Assembly (NCBI GenBank): GCA_034231615.1
Contig: CM067310.1
Span: forward strand, 6,599,010-6,663,009
Source: Meghimatium bilineatum
Lineage: Eukaryota; Mollusca; Gastropoda; Stylommatophora; Philomycidae
Reading direction: 5' to 3'
DNA length: 64,000 nucleotides
In this document: positions 43,880-55,365 of the stretch, in pieces
Position numbering within the stretch: the stretch's first letter is position 1
How the letters are laid out: the number at the start of each line of letters is the position of its first letter
The notes under the pieces: generated by a model
The model's input: only the letters and a program-made list of their open reading frames with translations
Database searches by the model: none
What the model was told of the DNA's origin: nothing
Position numbers and translations under genes: made by a program

Positions 43880-44342
43880 TCTTTTTCTATCGTTTATTTT
43901 AAACTCCCACTGAATCTCTCTTGTATCAGGACTTGTCCCCTACTAGACTTTCTGCAAGATTTAAGTCCAGAGATCTCTCTTGTATCAGGACTTTAGTCGC
44001 CTACTAGACTTTCTGCAAGATTTAAGTCCAGAGATCTCTCTTGTATCAGGACTTTAGTCGCCTACTAGACGTTCTGCAAGATTTAAGTCCAGAGATCTCT
44101 CTTGTATCAGGACTTTAGTCGCCTACTAGACTTTCTGCAAGATTTAAGTCCAGAGATCTCTCTTGTATCAGGACTTTAGTCCCCTACTAGACTTTCTGCA
44201 GGATTTAAGTCCAGAGATCTCTCTTGTATCAGGACTTTAGTCGCCTACTAGACTTTCTGCAGGATGCAAGTCCAGAGAACGGAAATGCGTTGGGTCTCCT
44301 TTTTATTTGCACATATGCCCCAACACACCTATCTTCGGCATA
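43880..44342 (-). mobile_element. SINE C with 61-bp internal expansion
   Basis: Ends are SINE C (TTTATTTTAAACTCCCACTG at left; AACACACCTATCTTCGGCA at right). In between, ATCTCTCTTGTATCAGGACT through TTTAAGTCCAGAG (61 bp) is repeated six times (repeat starts 43921, 43980, 44041, 44102, 44163, 44224). The repeated segment overlaps the one expanded at 10.9 kb, but phase and length differ. Confidence 0.9.
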
Positions 44343-45439
44343 GTTTATAATCAAGAACCAAGAAAAGAAGTATAAATCTCTTTGAAATGACGTATATGTT
44401 ACACTTTTAACTAGAATTTATTTTTTCATGAACTGTTTTTGTTGCTCTGTGAATATGTTTATTTCCTGAACTGTTTTTGTTGCTCTGTGAATATGTTTAT
44501 TTCTGAAATTGTGTCTCTTCTGTTATAAACTTGACTGTAACTTGACGTAAGAATATGGGTAAAATATGAGAACTCATTTTTGTAAAAATGTAAGGAAATG
44601 GTTAAATATCGCTATTACTTCTTGATCCCACGTTACTGGGTTCATAAAGGGAGCAAAGAATAGAAAGGAGGTTATGGTGCGGAGTTAGCTGTTCCCATCT
44701 AAGGTCAAAGCGACACAGAAGCCATGAAAGTTCGGATGTGTTAGGTCAAATGGCGTAGATATCACAACAAGGCTGTAAACCATGACATAACGCACTCGGT
44801 TCGCCGGACTGCATCCTACTAATCTGCAGGAGTTTGAAAACGAACGCTATAAAAGAAAAATTACTTCTCATTTTTTTTTTTAAATAAGATCTCCAAACAA
44901 AACTGAATAATCCAGAGAAAACAGAATTCTTCTTAATTATTACATCCTTTACAACGACATACATACATAAAATATACTACTTCTTGTGATGACCAGTCTG
45001 GTCCACTTTCATATTTCACAATTTGAAGCATGCCCTACAAAATTATTTTGATAATTCAGTTCTTTAACTTTTCTTAATGCTGTTTATCAACGGGAGCGAT
45101 TACATAACCTTAGAAATCACAACACAATAGTATTATAGGAGAATATGCGCAGATTATATTAGTTTATAAGGAAATGAAGTGTTATAACGCCTTCAACGAC
45201 ATAAACTGAACTAACTTGACTCAAGCTGTTCCAATATAGTTTATAACACTCAAGCGCTTCATGTTACATGTGATGTCATTGGTAAACTAAACAATTTTTA
45301 AAATTTACTTTTACAAAAATTGATAAATTGAAGGCGAAGAAGATCACAGCTATTTATTAAATATATTTATTTGTATACTTGTAAGTTTCGAGAACTTCCA
45401 ACTCACATTAGTTTTAATAACGTTAAAATGACTGGGGAC
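44343..45439. other. AT-rich, mostly unassigned
   Basis: Contains a 36-bp duplication (CTGAACTGTTTTTGTTGCTC) at 44428-44500 and one SINE B (listed separately). The rest shows nothing I can name. Confidence 0.4.
44635..44858 (+). mobile_element. SINE B, diverged
   Basis: Plus sense; GGGAGCAAAGAATAGAAAGG to GCAGGAGTTTGAAAACGAAC, with a deletion near the 5' end. Confidence 0.8.
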
Positions 45440-45575
45440 TAGTCTAGTCCTACTAGCTTAATTACAGCGGACCATGGGTTAACAATTACGATTTATATTT
45501 AAGGACGAACAGACCGTGTAATATAGGCAGGTGGACCACGTCCTGCTAGCGGGCCGTAGGTTGCCTACCCTGGTT
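45440..45575 (-). mobile_element. hAT terminal fragment
   Basis: The right edge, read on minus, is CAGGGTAGGCAACCTACGGC then CCGCTAGCAGG, typical of hAT ends. No left TIR found. Confidence 0.5.
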
Positions 45576-45884
45576 GTGTAATAGAGTGAAAGCAAGACCT
45601 ATGAGATTATGTCATTATGTGGAAGTAACAAACATAATTATTTCTTTATTACTTCACTAACACACACATTTTTACTCCGATATCTAACACTAATCTACAG
45701 ACGCCTCGCTCACTACACCAAGGCCCCCTCCGACTATACCTCTCTTCTCTGGATAACGGCCAAACACAGCAACAAAACCACCTGACATTTCAAACACGCA
45801 AACATCAAATGTGTCTGGCAAGGCAACCAGCCAACTGTTAGGTGAACGATGTGATTTAATGAACATTAGGTTGCATATGCTGCA

Positions 45885-45990
45885 TTCTTGATGTGGCGAT
45901 AAACCCAGAATTATTTCGATGTACTGATTTTTACAGGCATGATTTAGTTTCAGGAGGTTGCCATAGCTGGAGAAAGCTTCAGTTGTTAGA
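45885..45990 (-). mobile_element. SINE D, strongly diverged
   Basis: TTGATGTGGCGATAAACCCA ... TTTACAGGCATGATTTAG ... GGAGGTTGCCATAGCTGGAG retains the D body order. Confidence 0.5.
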
Positions 45991-46002
45991 CTTGATATCT
46001 TC

Positions 46003-46146
46003 TTCTGCGGCGTTAATTCTCAAACTCCCGCTGGATCTCTTGTAGCAGGACGATGTTTCTACTAGATTTCCAGCTGGATGTAGTCCAGAGAATGGAAACG
46101 CGTTGTGTCGCCGTTTTATTTGCGCTAATGGCCCGAAACATCTGAC
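46003..46146 (-). mobile_element. SINE C
   Basis: GCGGCGTTAATTCTCAAACT, GATGTAGTCCAGAGAATGGA, TGTCGCCGTTTTATTTGCGC in order. Internal segment present once. Confidence 0.86.
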
Positions 46147-46204
46147 TGACAGGAGACTTAATATAATATGCGTTTTGTATGAATGTTCGTTTATTTATTT
46201 GATT

Positions 46205-46430
46205 TCATCACAGGAATTAAGAACACCACAGAATACCAACACTGTGTACCTTCCATGCACGTCGTAAGAGGCGACTAAAGACGTTTTAGGTGGAGTTGGC
46301 TGTCCCATTCCATATAGGTTCAAAGTGACCTAGAAACCATTCTGAAGTCGGATGTGCCAGACCAAAAGAAATAAATATCGCAACAATGTTGTAAACCATG
46401 ACACAACACATTCCATTCTAGGGACTATAA
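46205..46430 (+). mobile_element. SINE B, diverged
   Basis: Plus sense; AACACTGTGTACCTTCCATG, GTCGTAAGAGGCGACTAAAG, GTTGGCTGTCCCATTCCATA, GACACAACACATTCCATTCT. Confidence 0.8.
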
Positions 46431-46640
46431 TAATAATTCTTTTTATTAAAAAAAAACCCCACCAGGTTCGTACGGGTGGGTCGAATTAAGACTTTTGATG
46501 CTGAAAGATCGCCATGCGTTTCTATCCTCTTCCATCTCCTGGTGAGTTTGGAAACTTCGCATCCTGTACAGTCCTTGATGTTATCCAGCCATGTCCTATT
46601 CCATCCTCCACAGTACTTTGAAGACCATCTTTTGTCGTAG
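46418..46640 (-). mobile_element. LINE C-terminus (RTWLDNIK type)
   Basis: The minus frame encodes GGWNRTWLDNIKDCTGCEVS, LTRRWKRIETHGDL and ASKVLIRPTRTNLVGFFF to a stop at 46418. The W(L/M)DNIK-x-xTG and terminal RPT segment is typical of the end of a non-LTR ORF2. Confidence 0.65.
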
Positions 46641-46925
46641 AGAAATATCTCACGACGTGCTTGTACCACCGAAGTTTAACGAATTTTGTCATAGAGGAAT
46701 GTCTCGCCACGTGCTTGTACCACCAGAGTTTACCGAATTGTGTCGTAGAGAAATGACTCACCACGTGCTTGTACCACCAGAGTTTACCGAATTGTGTCGT
46801 AGAGAAATGACTCACCACGTACTTGTACCACCAGAGTTTACCGAATTGTGTCGTAGAGAAATGACTCACCACGTACTTGTACCACCAGAGTTTACCGAAT
46901 TTTGTCGTAGAGGAATGACTCTCCA
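46640..46925. repeat. 54-bp minisatellite, 5-6 units
   Basis: TGTCGTAGAGAAATGACTCA plus CCACGTACTTGTACCACCAGAGTTTACCGAATTG. 18 codons per unit keep both strands open. It lies at the 5' edge of the LINE C-terminus and may have amplified from LINE sequence. Confidence 0.92.
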
Positions 46926-46927
46926 CT

Positions 46928-46964
46928 TTAGCATTCATTCTCAAACTCCTCCAGATTAGCAGGA
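46928..46964 (-). mobile_element. SINE B 3'-end fragment
   Basis: GCATTCATTCTCAAACTCCT then CCAGATTAGCAGGATG, fused to LINE family 2. Confidence 0.6.
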
Positions 46965-47520
46965 TGAGATTGCCAGAAATTACAACCCGCATTGCCCTAG
47001 CATCAAGTGCATTTAACAGACTGTCTAATATCTGGAAGTCAAAGTCAATCAGCACACGCACGAAAATGTGCTTATTTATTTCCTGCGTTATTCCGGTGCT
47101 ATCATATGGATGTGAGAGCTGGAAACGCTCTTTATCTTCAGAAAAGAAATTACTGAGTTTCGAGAACAAATGTCTTCGTAGGATAACTAACACCCATTGG
47201 AGTGAATTCAAATCGAATGATAAAATCAGAGAAGAGACACATCAAAATTTCATCACAGATGTTATCAGAAAACGCCGTTGGTCCTACATCCGGCATGTCC
47301 TGCGTGCAGACACCAACAGAATACACCACCAATCTCTTGAATGGATACCTACAGGCAAATGAGCAAGGGGTAGACCAAAAGAAACACTCAGAAGAACAAT
47401 ACTTAGAGAAAGTAAAACAACCAATATACCATACTATTCAAGAACTGCACAGAATCGCTTTTGAACAGACAGAATTGGAGAGATCTGACCTCTGCCCTAT
47501 GCGCTAACTTCAGCGCAAAA
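46964..47520 (+). mobile_element. LINE family 2 thumb/C-terminal region
   Basis: The plus frame runs ITTRIALASSAFNRLSNIWK, SYGCESWKR, FENKCLRRITNTHWSEFKSN, VIRKRRWSYIRHVLRADTNR to a stop at 47362. A shifted frame then continues ...LHRIAFEQTELERSDLCPMR. It is colinear with the 59.5-kb copy, which extends further in frame. RT palm and endonuclease are absent. Confidence 0.85.
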
Positions 47521-47539
47521 GGAAAATGAATGAATGAAT

Positions 47540-47757
47540 CCAGAGGAAGTAATGCGGTGTATCATGGTGTACATTTTAGCTTCTATGTCTGTGCATTTAT
47601 GACACATCTAACTTCGGCATGACTTCAGTGTCCCTTTGCTTCTGGACGGACAGGATAGCCATTTCCACCCCCAGAAACCTCCTTAGTCGCCTCTTACAAA
47701 ATTCGTGGTAGGTGACAGTGTTGCTGTTCTGTGATCCCCTTTCGGGCTGTGGACATA
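47540..47757 (-). mobile_element. SINE B, diverged
   Basis: Plus-strand landmarks GACACATCTAACTTCGGCAT, ACCTCCTTAGTCGCCTCTTA and GATCCCCTTTCGGGC in B order. Confidence 0.78.
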
Positions 47758-47823
47758 CTTTTGCTATAAGATGTTCTTGTTTGTCTGCCAGAGCAGGTTT
47801 TATTTAGGCACATAATAAAAAAG

Positions 47824-48088
47824 TAAAGTAACCCATAGCATTTATTATTGCCGTAGGGGTGTGAGATGTTAGCGATCTCACATTTCACAGGCTCTGCAAA
47901 TGAGGGCGATAGCCATCTCCTCTCCCTCGCAGTCTTTACTTCCCGGATTAATCGGTACCCATTTAAGGCTGGGTCGACCCGGGAGCCGTTGCGATGAGAA
48001 ACATCTCCGCCTCAACTGGGGAATGAACAGAAGACCACTCATATGCGAAGCCAGTGCACAAACCACTGCGCTACGCGGCTTCCAATTA
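47824..48088 (-). mobile_element. SINE A, full length, perfect TSD
   Basis: Exact 12-bp TSD ATTTAGGCACAT (47812-47823, 48089-48100). Minus sense; AAGTAAAGTAACCC tail at left and tRNA-like head at right. Confidence 0.95.
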
Positions 48089-48199
48089 ATTTAGGCACAT
48101 TGTATTTTAAGCACATACACACGTGTATAAAAATGGGTCGAGAGCAGATTTAGCCTTTTCGTGTGTTGTGGCATCTAACAGATTTTTTTCAGTCTCTTG

Positions 48200-48640
48200 G
48201 AGAGTATTCGATTATGAGAGGAGTATGGGAGTATGAGAAGAGTATGGGAGTATGAAAGAGAGTAGAAGAGGCGTATAGAGTATAGAAGAAGTATGAGAGT
48301 ATGAGAAGAGTATGAGAGATGAGAATATTAAAGTATGAGAGGAGACTTAGAAGTTTGAGGAGTAGAGTATGAGAGTGTTAGAGGAGTATGAGAAATGAGA
48401 GGAGTATGAGAAATGAGAGGAGTATGAGAAATGAGAGGAGTATGAAAAATGAGAGGAGTATGAGAAATGAGAGGAGTGTGAGAAATGAGAGGAGTATGAG
48501 AAATGAGAGGAGTATGAGAAATGAGAGTGTTTGGGGGAGTATGAAAGAAGTATGAGAGGAATATGAGAGGAGTATGAGGGGAGAGCATGAGAATAGTATG
48601 AGAGATGAATGAGAGGAGTATGAGAGTATGCAATCAATAA
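48200..48640. repeat. Purine-rich GAGGAGTATGAGAAAT array
   Basis: A 19-bp-like unit (GAGAGGAGTATGAGAAAT) is regular at 48375-48525 and loose elsewhere. The plus strand is nearly all A, G and T. Confidence 0.88.
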
Positions 48641-49224
48641 TTGAGAGAGGGAAGGCTATATCTCCAAACTCTGAAACTTTTTTTTAACCAACTAAAAGGC
48701 TGACAAATTTTATTAACACCCCCCACCCCCACAATTTAGAATTTTCCAAAAAAATGTCACAAATTCATTTTTTTTAAAAAGAATTACGCAGGAAAATGAG
48801 CAAATGATCTGATCAACTCAAAATGCTACTGAAGCCATATCTACGCTCCTGACAGTATCAATTGCCTAAATATATATTGTGGTTGTGCTACGCTCCTGAC
48901 AGTAACAATTGCCTAAATATATATTGTGGTTGCTACTCTCCTGACAGTAACAATTGCCCACATATATATTGTGGTTGCTACGCTCCTCATGAACTAACAA
49001 CAATTAGCTCTTGCTTCCTATTTCACCACTTAAAACGTAACAGTCTTCAGTAAATACCTCTGTTCAGAAAGTAAGTCTTCATTCTTTACCTCTTTTATTA
49101 TTGCCGTGATGTTCATTACTCACTATTACTATACTTGAAGCCGAGTGTCCCAAACAAAGGTAAGGCGGACCAACGAAATCCACGAAAATTGTCAGAAATC
49201 AGCCTTGCAGATCGTGTTTACTTT
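48641..49224. repeat. Mostly unassigned; ~45-bp repeat at 48840-49000
   Basis: ACGCTCCTGACAGTAACAAT plus TGCCTAAATATATATTGTGGTTG occurs three times at 48843, 48890 and about 48936. The rest is unassigned. Confidence 0.6.
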
Positions 49225-49640
49225 CTGTACAAATAAACTCAAGAAGGAAGCCAGAGTATAAATTAAAAATTCTCGAGTCTAACATGGATTGAGCCAGTCC
49301 GTTCAACCGCACCAAATGGCATTGCACTGTCTATATATGTTATCCATGTTTACAAGAAGACCTATCGGCCCTTGTAGAACTAATACGGATGTTATATGTT
49401 TGTTGTTACTGAGGGTACTTCAATACCTGTACGGGATATTTGTTGCTGTTGTAATAGTACTTGTCTCGATTGGTCCGTTCTCAATAATTTGAGTGCACAG
49501 TTTGAAAGTCTTGACAAAATCGCATCTTTTTTTTAGGAGATGCGGTTAGTCAAGTACGGAAAATATCGTGTACACGAGTTGCTGGGCGATTTGATGCCGT
49601 TAAACTCCACGTTAGACTCAAGAATTTTTACTTTCTGCAA
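49225..49640. mobile_element. SINE F fold-back structure, long loop
   Basis: The left arm (49255-49320, CGAGTCTAACATGGATTGAG...CGTTCAACCGCACC) is an inverted copy of the right part (49575-49640). The right part is a fuller F copy (GAGATGCGGTTAGTCAAGTA). AAGAAGGAAGCCAGAG before the left arm also precedes the 39.8-kb pair. Confidence 0.65.
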
Positions 49641-50200
49641 CCAGGTCTTTGGTTCGGTCACCTTATGAGAATGAATCCAGACCAAACAACAATTAGAACG
49701 TATAACAAAAATATAACTGGACATAAAGCCAGAGGTGAACCAAGAACACGATGGTCATATGACAGTCATGTGAAGTCTTTAACAGTCTCACAGCAAAGTA
49801 AAAACGTTACATGTGAAATAAAGTGTCTGAGAAAAGCTGCAATGATTTTAAACTAAACAAAATAAGAAATGAAGAAATTAGTAAAAACAGTAGCTATAAT
49901 ATCATGTATTGAACATATTGAAAGACAACAAGTAAAGGGTTCGGCCACTTTATGAGAATGGACCAAAAACAAATACCAATACGAGCATATAACAAAAAGA
50001 ACATTCGGACATAAAACTAGAGGTGGACAGAAGAAAACGGTGGATAGAAAACATCAAGATAGCCTTCAACAAACATGGACTTAATGCAGCCACGGCGGCA
50101 CATCTGGCCTTGGAGCGACAATTGAGGCTCCCAACCCTACGATTAACGGCAAGTGTGGATACTGTCAACCATCATTCACCTGGGGACAGACAATAGAGAC
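49640..50200 (+). mobile_element. LINE family 3 C-terminal region, duplicated segment
   Basis: FGHLMRMNPDQTTIRTYNKN, GHKARGEPRTRW and, 290 bp later, FGHFMRMDQKQIPIRAYNKK followed by a shifted frame ending RLTASVDTVNHHSPGD. The FGHxMRM segment thus occurs twice, meaning two nested or tandem family 3 fragments. Confidence 0.75.
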
Positions 50201-50559
50201 ACACGTCTTTACTGGAGTCTAGTCTTGCTTCACGGCAGTTGTGTATACCTCAGAAACCTGTTTCTAGAAGGTGTGGTACACCTATATGATTCATACATTG
50301 ACACGTAAACATGTTTGATACTGTACACGATCGCCGGTCTGTTTCAATGTGCGTATTAATTATAGGAAGATGGGGGGGGGGGGGGAATCCCCTCAGATCA
50401 AAGAAAACGTTTGATAAAAGCTGCTTTCCTTTGAAGTTGTGTAAGCCGTAACAAATGATAAACCGATATCGTGAACAAATACCACACCTGTGCTGTTTGC
50501 TGTATCTTCCTTCGTATTTAAGTCATTTTACACCTGGATCTTTCCTTATACCTTCATTT
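50200..50559. other. Unassigned
   Basis: Poly-G at 50369-50384; nothing else recognised. Confidence 0.35.
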
Positions 50560-51180
50560 ACCTTTTCTTACTATCTTTAATAGAGAGATAGAAAGAGATA
50601 AGAAGAGGACGTGTATGCAGGAGACAGAGGTGGGGGGGGGGGGAAACGTAAAAGGGAACAAGAGGAAAAAAACAGGGAGAGATAATAAAAATAATAGTGT
50701 TACTAATAGAAATAATTACAGCGAGATAGAAAGAGAGAAAATGAAAAGAGAAAGAGGGAAATGGGAGAGAAAATGAGAGAGAAAAAAGAGAGAAGAAAAT
50801 CGAGAGAATAGGAGAAAAAGAGAGAAACAATCGAGAAAGAGAGGCGAAAATGAGAAAGATAGAAAAATAAAAACGAGAGAAAAAAGGAGAGAAAATGAAT
50901 AGAAAAAATAGAATTTTGAGTGAAGTAAAAAAAAAAAAAAGAGAAAGAGACAAAAAAAAGAGAAACATATGATGGGAAAAGATAAAAGAGAAAAAAAAAG
51001 AAAAATGAGAAAGAGAGAAAATGTATGGATGAAAAATGAGTGAAATAACTAGAAATACACAAGAGAACCACAGAGAATGAACAACAGAAAGAGACATATT
51101 GACAGACACGAGAAAAAGAAAACTTGAAATTGACAATAAAAAACGAAACAAAAAAAAGGAGACAAAGAGAAATTAAAAAA
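50560..51180. repeat. Polypurine tract, about 600 bp
   Basis: The plus strand is almost entirely A and G (AGAGAGAAAATGAGAAAG types), with occasional T. The 197-codon minus ORF (Phe/Ser/Leu) is compositional. Confidence 0.9.
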
Positions 51181-51184
51181 ATTA

Positions 51185-52255
51185 ATAAATGGAAAGTGAA
51201 TACTATCTTCCTATTTTTTTTTAGATTCTCCTTTCAACCGACAACTGAAAAAGCTGTTCCGAGAATCCGAAATGTCTGACGAGGCGGACTTTACAACACG
51301 TGTCACGTCTATACATCAAAGTAAATATATTTAAACAATCAAACACGCCGACACAGGTATCTTTTCGTTTCTGTGTTTGCTTGTGTTAACGTTTGTTTTC
51401 ATGCCAAGTTAATTTCTTCTGTACCAGGTCTGCCTCATTGGCAATTCCACGCCAAATTTAACAAATTTGGTTTTTTTTAAAAACTGCCATACGATTTATG
51501 TGTTACCAGCAGGTTTCAGTAGCTTTGCCCTCAAACATATATCATTATCTGATTAACTGTCTAACGTATTAATGTCATTTTTTGCATATGTTGTTATATT
51601 TGGTTAGCCCCAATAAATATATACGTTACATTTGTGTATCATGTCAGTTTTTTTTTAAATAAACGAATGGAATCAATTGGTCTTTGTCGACATACTAATT
51701 AGAGTATTGAGTTTTGTATGTTCAAGAGCAAAGAGATGGTGCAATTTCACGATTTAATCATGCTACTCGAATGATAAGCAACCCATGCGTAAATGAGAAT
51801 TTGAGAATTGTCAGTAAATATTTTCTGTTTAAAAAAAAATATGTGTTAGATGTGTGTTTACAAGTATACATTATATATATCGCAAATAAACGGAAATTAA
51901 AACCAATTACTGCATTTTAATGAAACATTTAATTCATAGGGTCTATACCATTTCAAATACGCGAACACAATTTCAATTATATGCGATATATATTTGCTGA
52001 AATATATTTTGAAATTGCTAGTGAACAGCTAATAACACATACAAATCGACGTTCCAACAAAAAAGCTTCTATCAAGACTATGTACACATCACACAAAAAT
52101 GGCAAGCAAGAACGGCACTATTGACGTTCACATGACGTGGAGATAACCCGGAGGGATTGAAACTAGAAGGTCAGAGGTGAAACAGTACAAACAAAAAATA
52201 TACAAAACACACCCAAACACAGGTGAAACAAGATAAACTAGAAATTACGGAATAA
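51185..52255. other. Unassigned AT-rich stretch
   Basis: I see no mobile-element end, repeat or convincing coding segment. Confidence 0.4.
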
Positions 52256-52261
52256 CATGAT

Positions 52262-52445
52262 ACTTTCCATACAACTGGCAATCATTGATTCCAACATATT
52301 TTCCATTAAACTGGCGAGCATTGATTCCAACGTGATGTTTTCCATACAACTGGCAAACATTGATTCCAACATATATTCCATACGACTGGCGAGCATTGAT
52401 TCCAACATGATATTTTCCATTACAAATGGCCAGCATTGACTCCAA
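52262..52445. repeat. Alternating 36/39-bp tandem repeat
   Basis: ATTGATTCCAAC starts at 52284, 52319, 52359, 52395 and about 52434, so spacing alternates between roughly 36 and 39 bp. A 75-bp higher-order unit. Confidence 0.85.
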
Positions 52446-52519
52446 AAGAATTCAATCCTGCACAATTGATTATACAAATCGCACGGTTCTCGGGCGAGTG
52501 ACAGGGTTCGGTCGTCTGA

Positions 52520-53260
52520 GAATCACGACATAATGGCCGTCACTTGAATATCTTGGGCGTCCCGAAGGCCCATACCATTGAAGTGGCTGAAAACAGTAGT
52601 TTTCAAATGGTATTTGATGCTGTACAGATGTTGGCATAATTGGTCTGCAAGCTTCCTTCCAATCTCACCCATATACGTCATAGTGTAACGCTTGCAGATG
52701 ATGGCATAGATCATGGATCGGGAACCTTTTTGTCTGAGAGAGCCATGTACACCTCATATTTTAAAAAGTAATTCTGTGAGAGCCATACATTATGTTTAAA
52801 ACTAAAAATTCAAGTAAATATGTGCATTTTGTGTAATTTCAACACTAAAAGTACAATAATTATGTCTCTGAATTCTTTTTAATAACATTGTTATGCTGTT
52901 TCTAATCAATAATGAGTATTTCTTACCATTAATGCGACTTAGATTTTAGCTCATTTGTAGAATGAAATATTGATATGCAGATAATATGTAGATCAAAGGA
53001 GTCTACAGAAACATTTTTTATAATAATCGAACATTTGTCTGCGAGCCAGATGCAGCCATCAATAGAGCCAAATCTGGCTAGTGAGCCATGGGTTCCCGAC
53101 CCCTCGCATAGATGATGTATGGGGACACACATGTGAAACTCTCTTCAAAGGCGCAGGTAGTTTTCAGGAATGTGACAGATCGGGTTTGGGTGACATAGGT
53201 ACAGGTGTAGCATCTTCCAAGTTTGCAACTGATGGTGCCAAAATAATTTTTTTAAATTAG
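52520..53260 (-). mobile_element. Penelope-like element, GIY-YIG domain fragment
   Basis: The minus strand encodes CKLGRCYTCTYVTQTRSV, then SPYI, then (across the hAT insertion) IYAIICKRYTMTYMGEIGRK and LADQLCQHLYSIKYH...FNGMG. The Cys cluster followed by xYxIxCxxCxxxYxGExGRxLxxRxxxH is the C-terminal GIY-YIG-type region of Penelope-like elements. Here the second Tyr/Gly part is YMGE. The RT core is missing. Upstream minus-strand sequence to about 53610 may belong to it but is less certain. Confidence 0.78.
52712..53105. mobile_element. hAT MITE, 394 bp, perfect 8-bp TSD
   Basis: Exact TSD GCATAGAT at 52704-52711 and 53106-53113. TIRs CATGGATCGGGAACC and GAGGGGTCGGGAACC (12 of 15). Subterminal GAGCCA/TGGCTC repeats. 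No transposase ORF. It splits the Penelope-like frame, and deleting it with one TSD restores that frame. Confidence 0.93.
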
Positions 53261-53639
53261 ACTTGAAATGAATTCGAACCAATAAGTCCTTGAGGACAAT
53301 AAAAAAATTATTCATGTACACGTCGCGGCGACAGTTTTGGCAAAGCGGCCTTTATTCCCACAGCCGTAACATCCTCCCTGCACTCCTTAACAGGAAAACA
53401 CGCAGTAATGAAGTCCCTGATGTTCTTGTCAGATCTGTCAGTAACCAGAGGGCGATCGCAGACAGAACACCTCCCGCGTCTTACTGTCCGACAAGAGAAG
53501 ATGAAGGTGTCGGAGTAGAAATGAGGGACAGTATCACTGCTATAACTGCTACGTAAATCATTGTTTGTCGTCGAGTTTTTCTTCAGGTCTCTTCTCTCCA
53601 CAGCTTTCAACAATTACAACAGAGGAACACTCACCAAAG

Positions 53640-54290
53640 GATACGACTGGCAATATGGACAAGTTTTGGCATAATCGCACGCACGGTTTTCAAACTCCCC
53701 CAGACATTAGTGTCACTCTTAAATAAAAAGCAATACCGTCGGAAATAAACAGCGTAATACAACAACTAGCAACATAACACTATTTTGCAATAATAGCGCG
53801 CACGGTTCTCAATTCCCCCAGACCATAGCGTCACACGCATCTTGGCCAAAAATAAACATCAATTACATATATACCTTCAGGTTATTGATGGGGTCTTTGT
53901 TACCTCTAATATTTTATGGTAGTGTGTCCTGATATAACCTAATTGGACTTTGTCCGCTGGTTGAAAGGTGCACGCCTCTCCAAAAGAGAGGCAAACTCAT
54001 TAACTACCAATAAACATCAACTCTACCTAGCAATATAGATCATATTTAGCAATAGCATGCAAGGGCTTTCCAAACACCCAGACCATTAGGTAACATTTAG
54101 ATAAAGGCTAATACGACCTGATATAACCAAAATAGACTTATGTCTTAGGTTGAAAGTGTCGTGCCTCAGCTAAGAGGCTTTAATCCCCCATTAACAAACA
54201 AAAACAAACAAACATACTATAACTGCTGCAGTAGATGTTGACAAGCAGGAGAGGGGTCACATGGGATAACAATTGTTAGACGCCTGTAGA
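53640..54290. repeat. Diverged ~120- and ~190-bp repeats
   Basis: CGCACGGTTCTCAA...CCCCCAGACCATAG recurs at about 53675, 53797 and 54056. CCTGATATAACC plus GTTGAAAG recurs at 53928 and 54117. An old, poorly conserved repeat. No gene seen. Confidence 0.65.
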
Positions 54291-54319
54291 ACATACATAT
54301 CTAAGCTCTACAGACCCAC

Positions 54320-55365
54320 ACATTCACCCACACACTCACCCACACACCGGAAAACAAACCCTCACAATGCTACTATTCACCCACACACTCACCCACACAC
54401 CGGAAAACACACCCTCACAGTGCTAATATTCACCCACACACTCACCCACACACCGGAAAACAAACCCTCACAGTGCTAATATTCACCCACACACTGGAAA
54501 ACAAACCCTCACAATGCTAATATTCACCCACACACTCACCCACACACCGGAAAACAAACCCTCACAGTGCTACTATTCACCCACACACTCACTCACACAC
54601 CGGAAAACAAACCCTCACAATGCTACTATTCACCCATACACTCACCCACATACCGGAAAACAAACCCTCACAATGCTACTATTCACCCACACACTCACCC
54701 ACACACCGGAAAACACACCCTCACAGTGCTAATATTCACCCACACACTCACCCACACACTGGAAAACAAACCCTCACAATGCTAATATTCACCCACACAC
54801 TCACCCACACACCGGAAAACTAACCCTCACAATGCTACTATTCACCCACATACCTGAAAACTAACCCTCACAGTGCTACTATTCACCCACACACTCACCC
54901 ACATACCGGAAAACAAACCCTCACAGTGCTAATATTCACCCACACACTCACCCACACACCGGAAAACTAACCCTCACAATGCTACTATTCACCCACATAC
55001 CTGAAAACTAACCCTCACAGTGCTACTATTCACCCACACACTCACCCACATACCGGAAAACTAACCCTCACAGTGCTACTATTCACCCACACACTCACCC
55101 ACATACCGGAAAACAAACCCTCACAGTGCTACTATTCACCCAAACACTCATCCACATACCGGAAAACAAACCCTCACAGTGCTACTATTCACCCACACAC
55201 TCACCCACATACCGGAAAACTAACCCTCACAGTGCTACTATTCACCCACACACTCACCCACATACCGGAAAACAAACCCTCACAGTGCTAATATTCACCC
55301 AAACACTCATCCACACACTGGAAAACACACCCTCACAATGCTACTACTCACCGACACTCCCTCCT
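54320..55365. repeat. 53-bp minisatellite, about 20 units
   Basis: ACCCACACACTCACCCACAC plus ACCGGAAAACAAACCCTCACAATGCTACTATTC. Some units lack the ACACTCACCC duplication. Variants (AATGCT/AGTGCT, CATACC/CACACC) occur in blocks, including a repeated multi-unit block near 54840 and 54990. Confidence 0.95.

Noticed and set aside
46522-47211. 229-codon minus ORF with WWYKHVV repeats
   Set aside because: Overlaps a 54-bp minisatellite and the antisense of LINE family 2. No independent support.
50558-51151. 197-codon minus ORF resembling a membrane protein (Phe/Ser/Leu rich)
   Set aside because: Reverse translation of a polypurine tract. The hydrophobicity is compositional.
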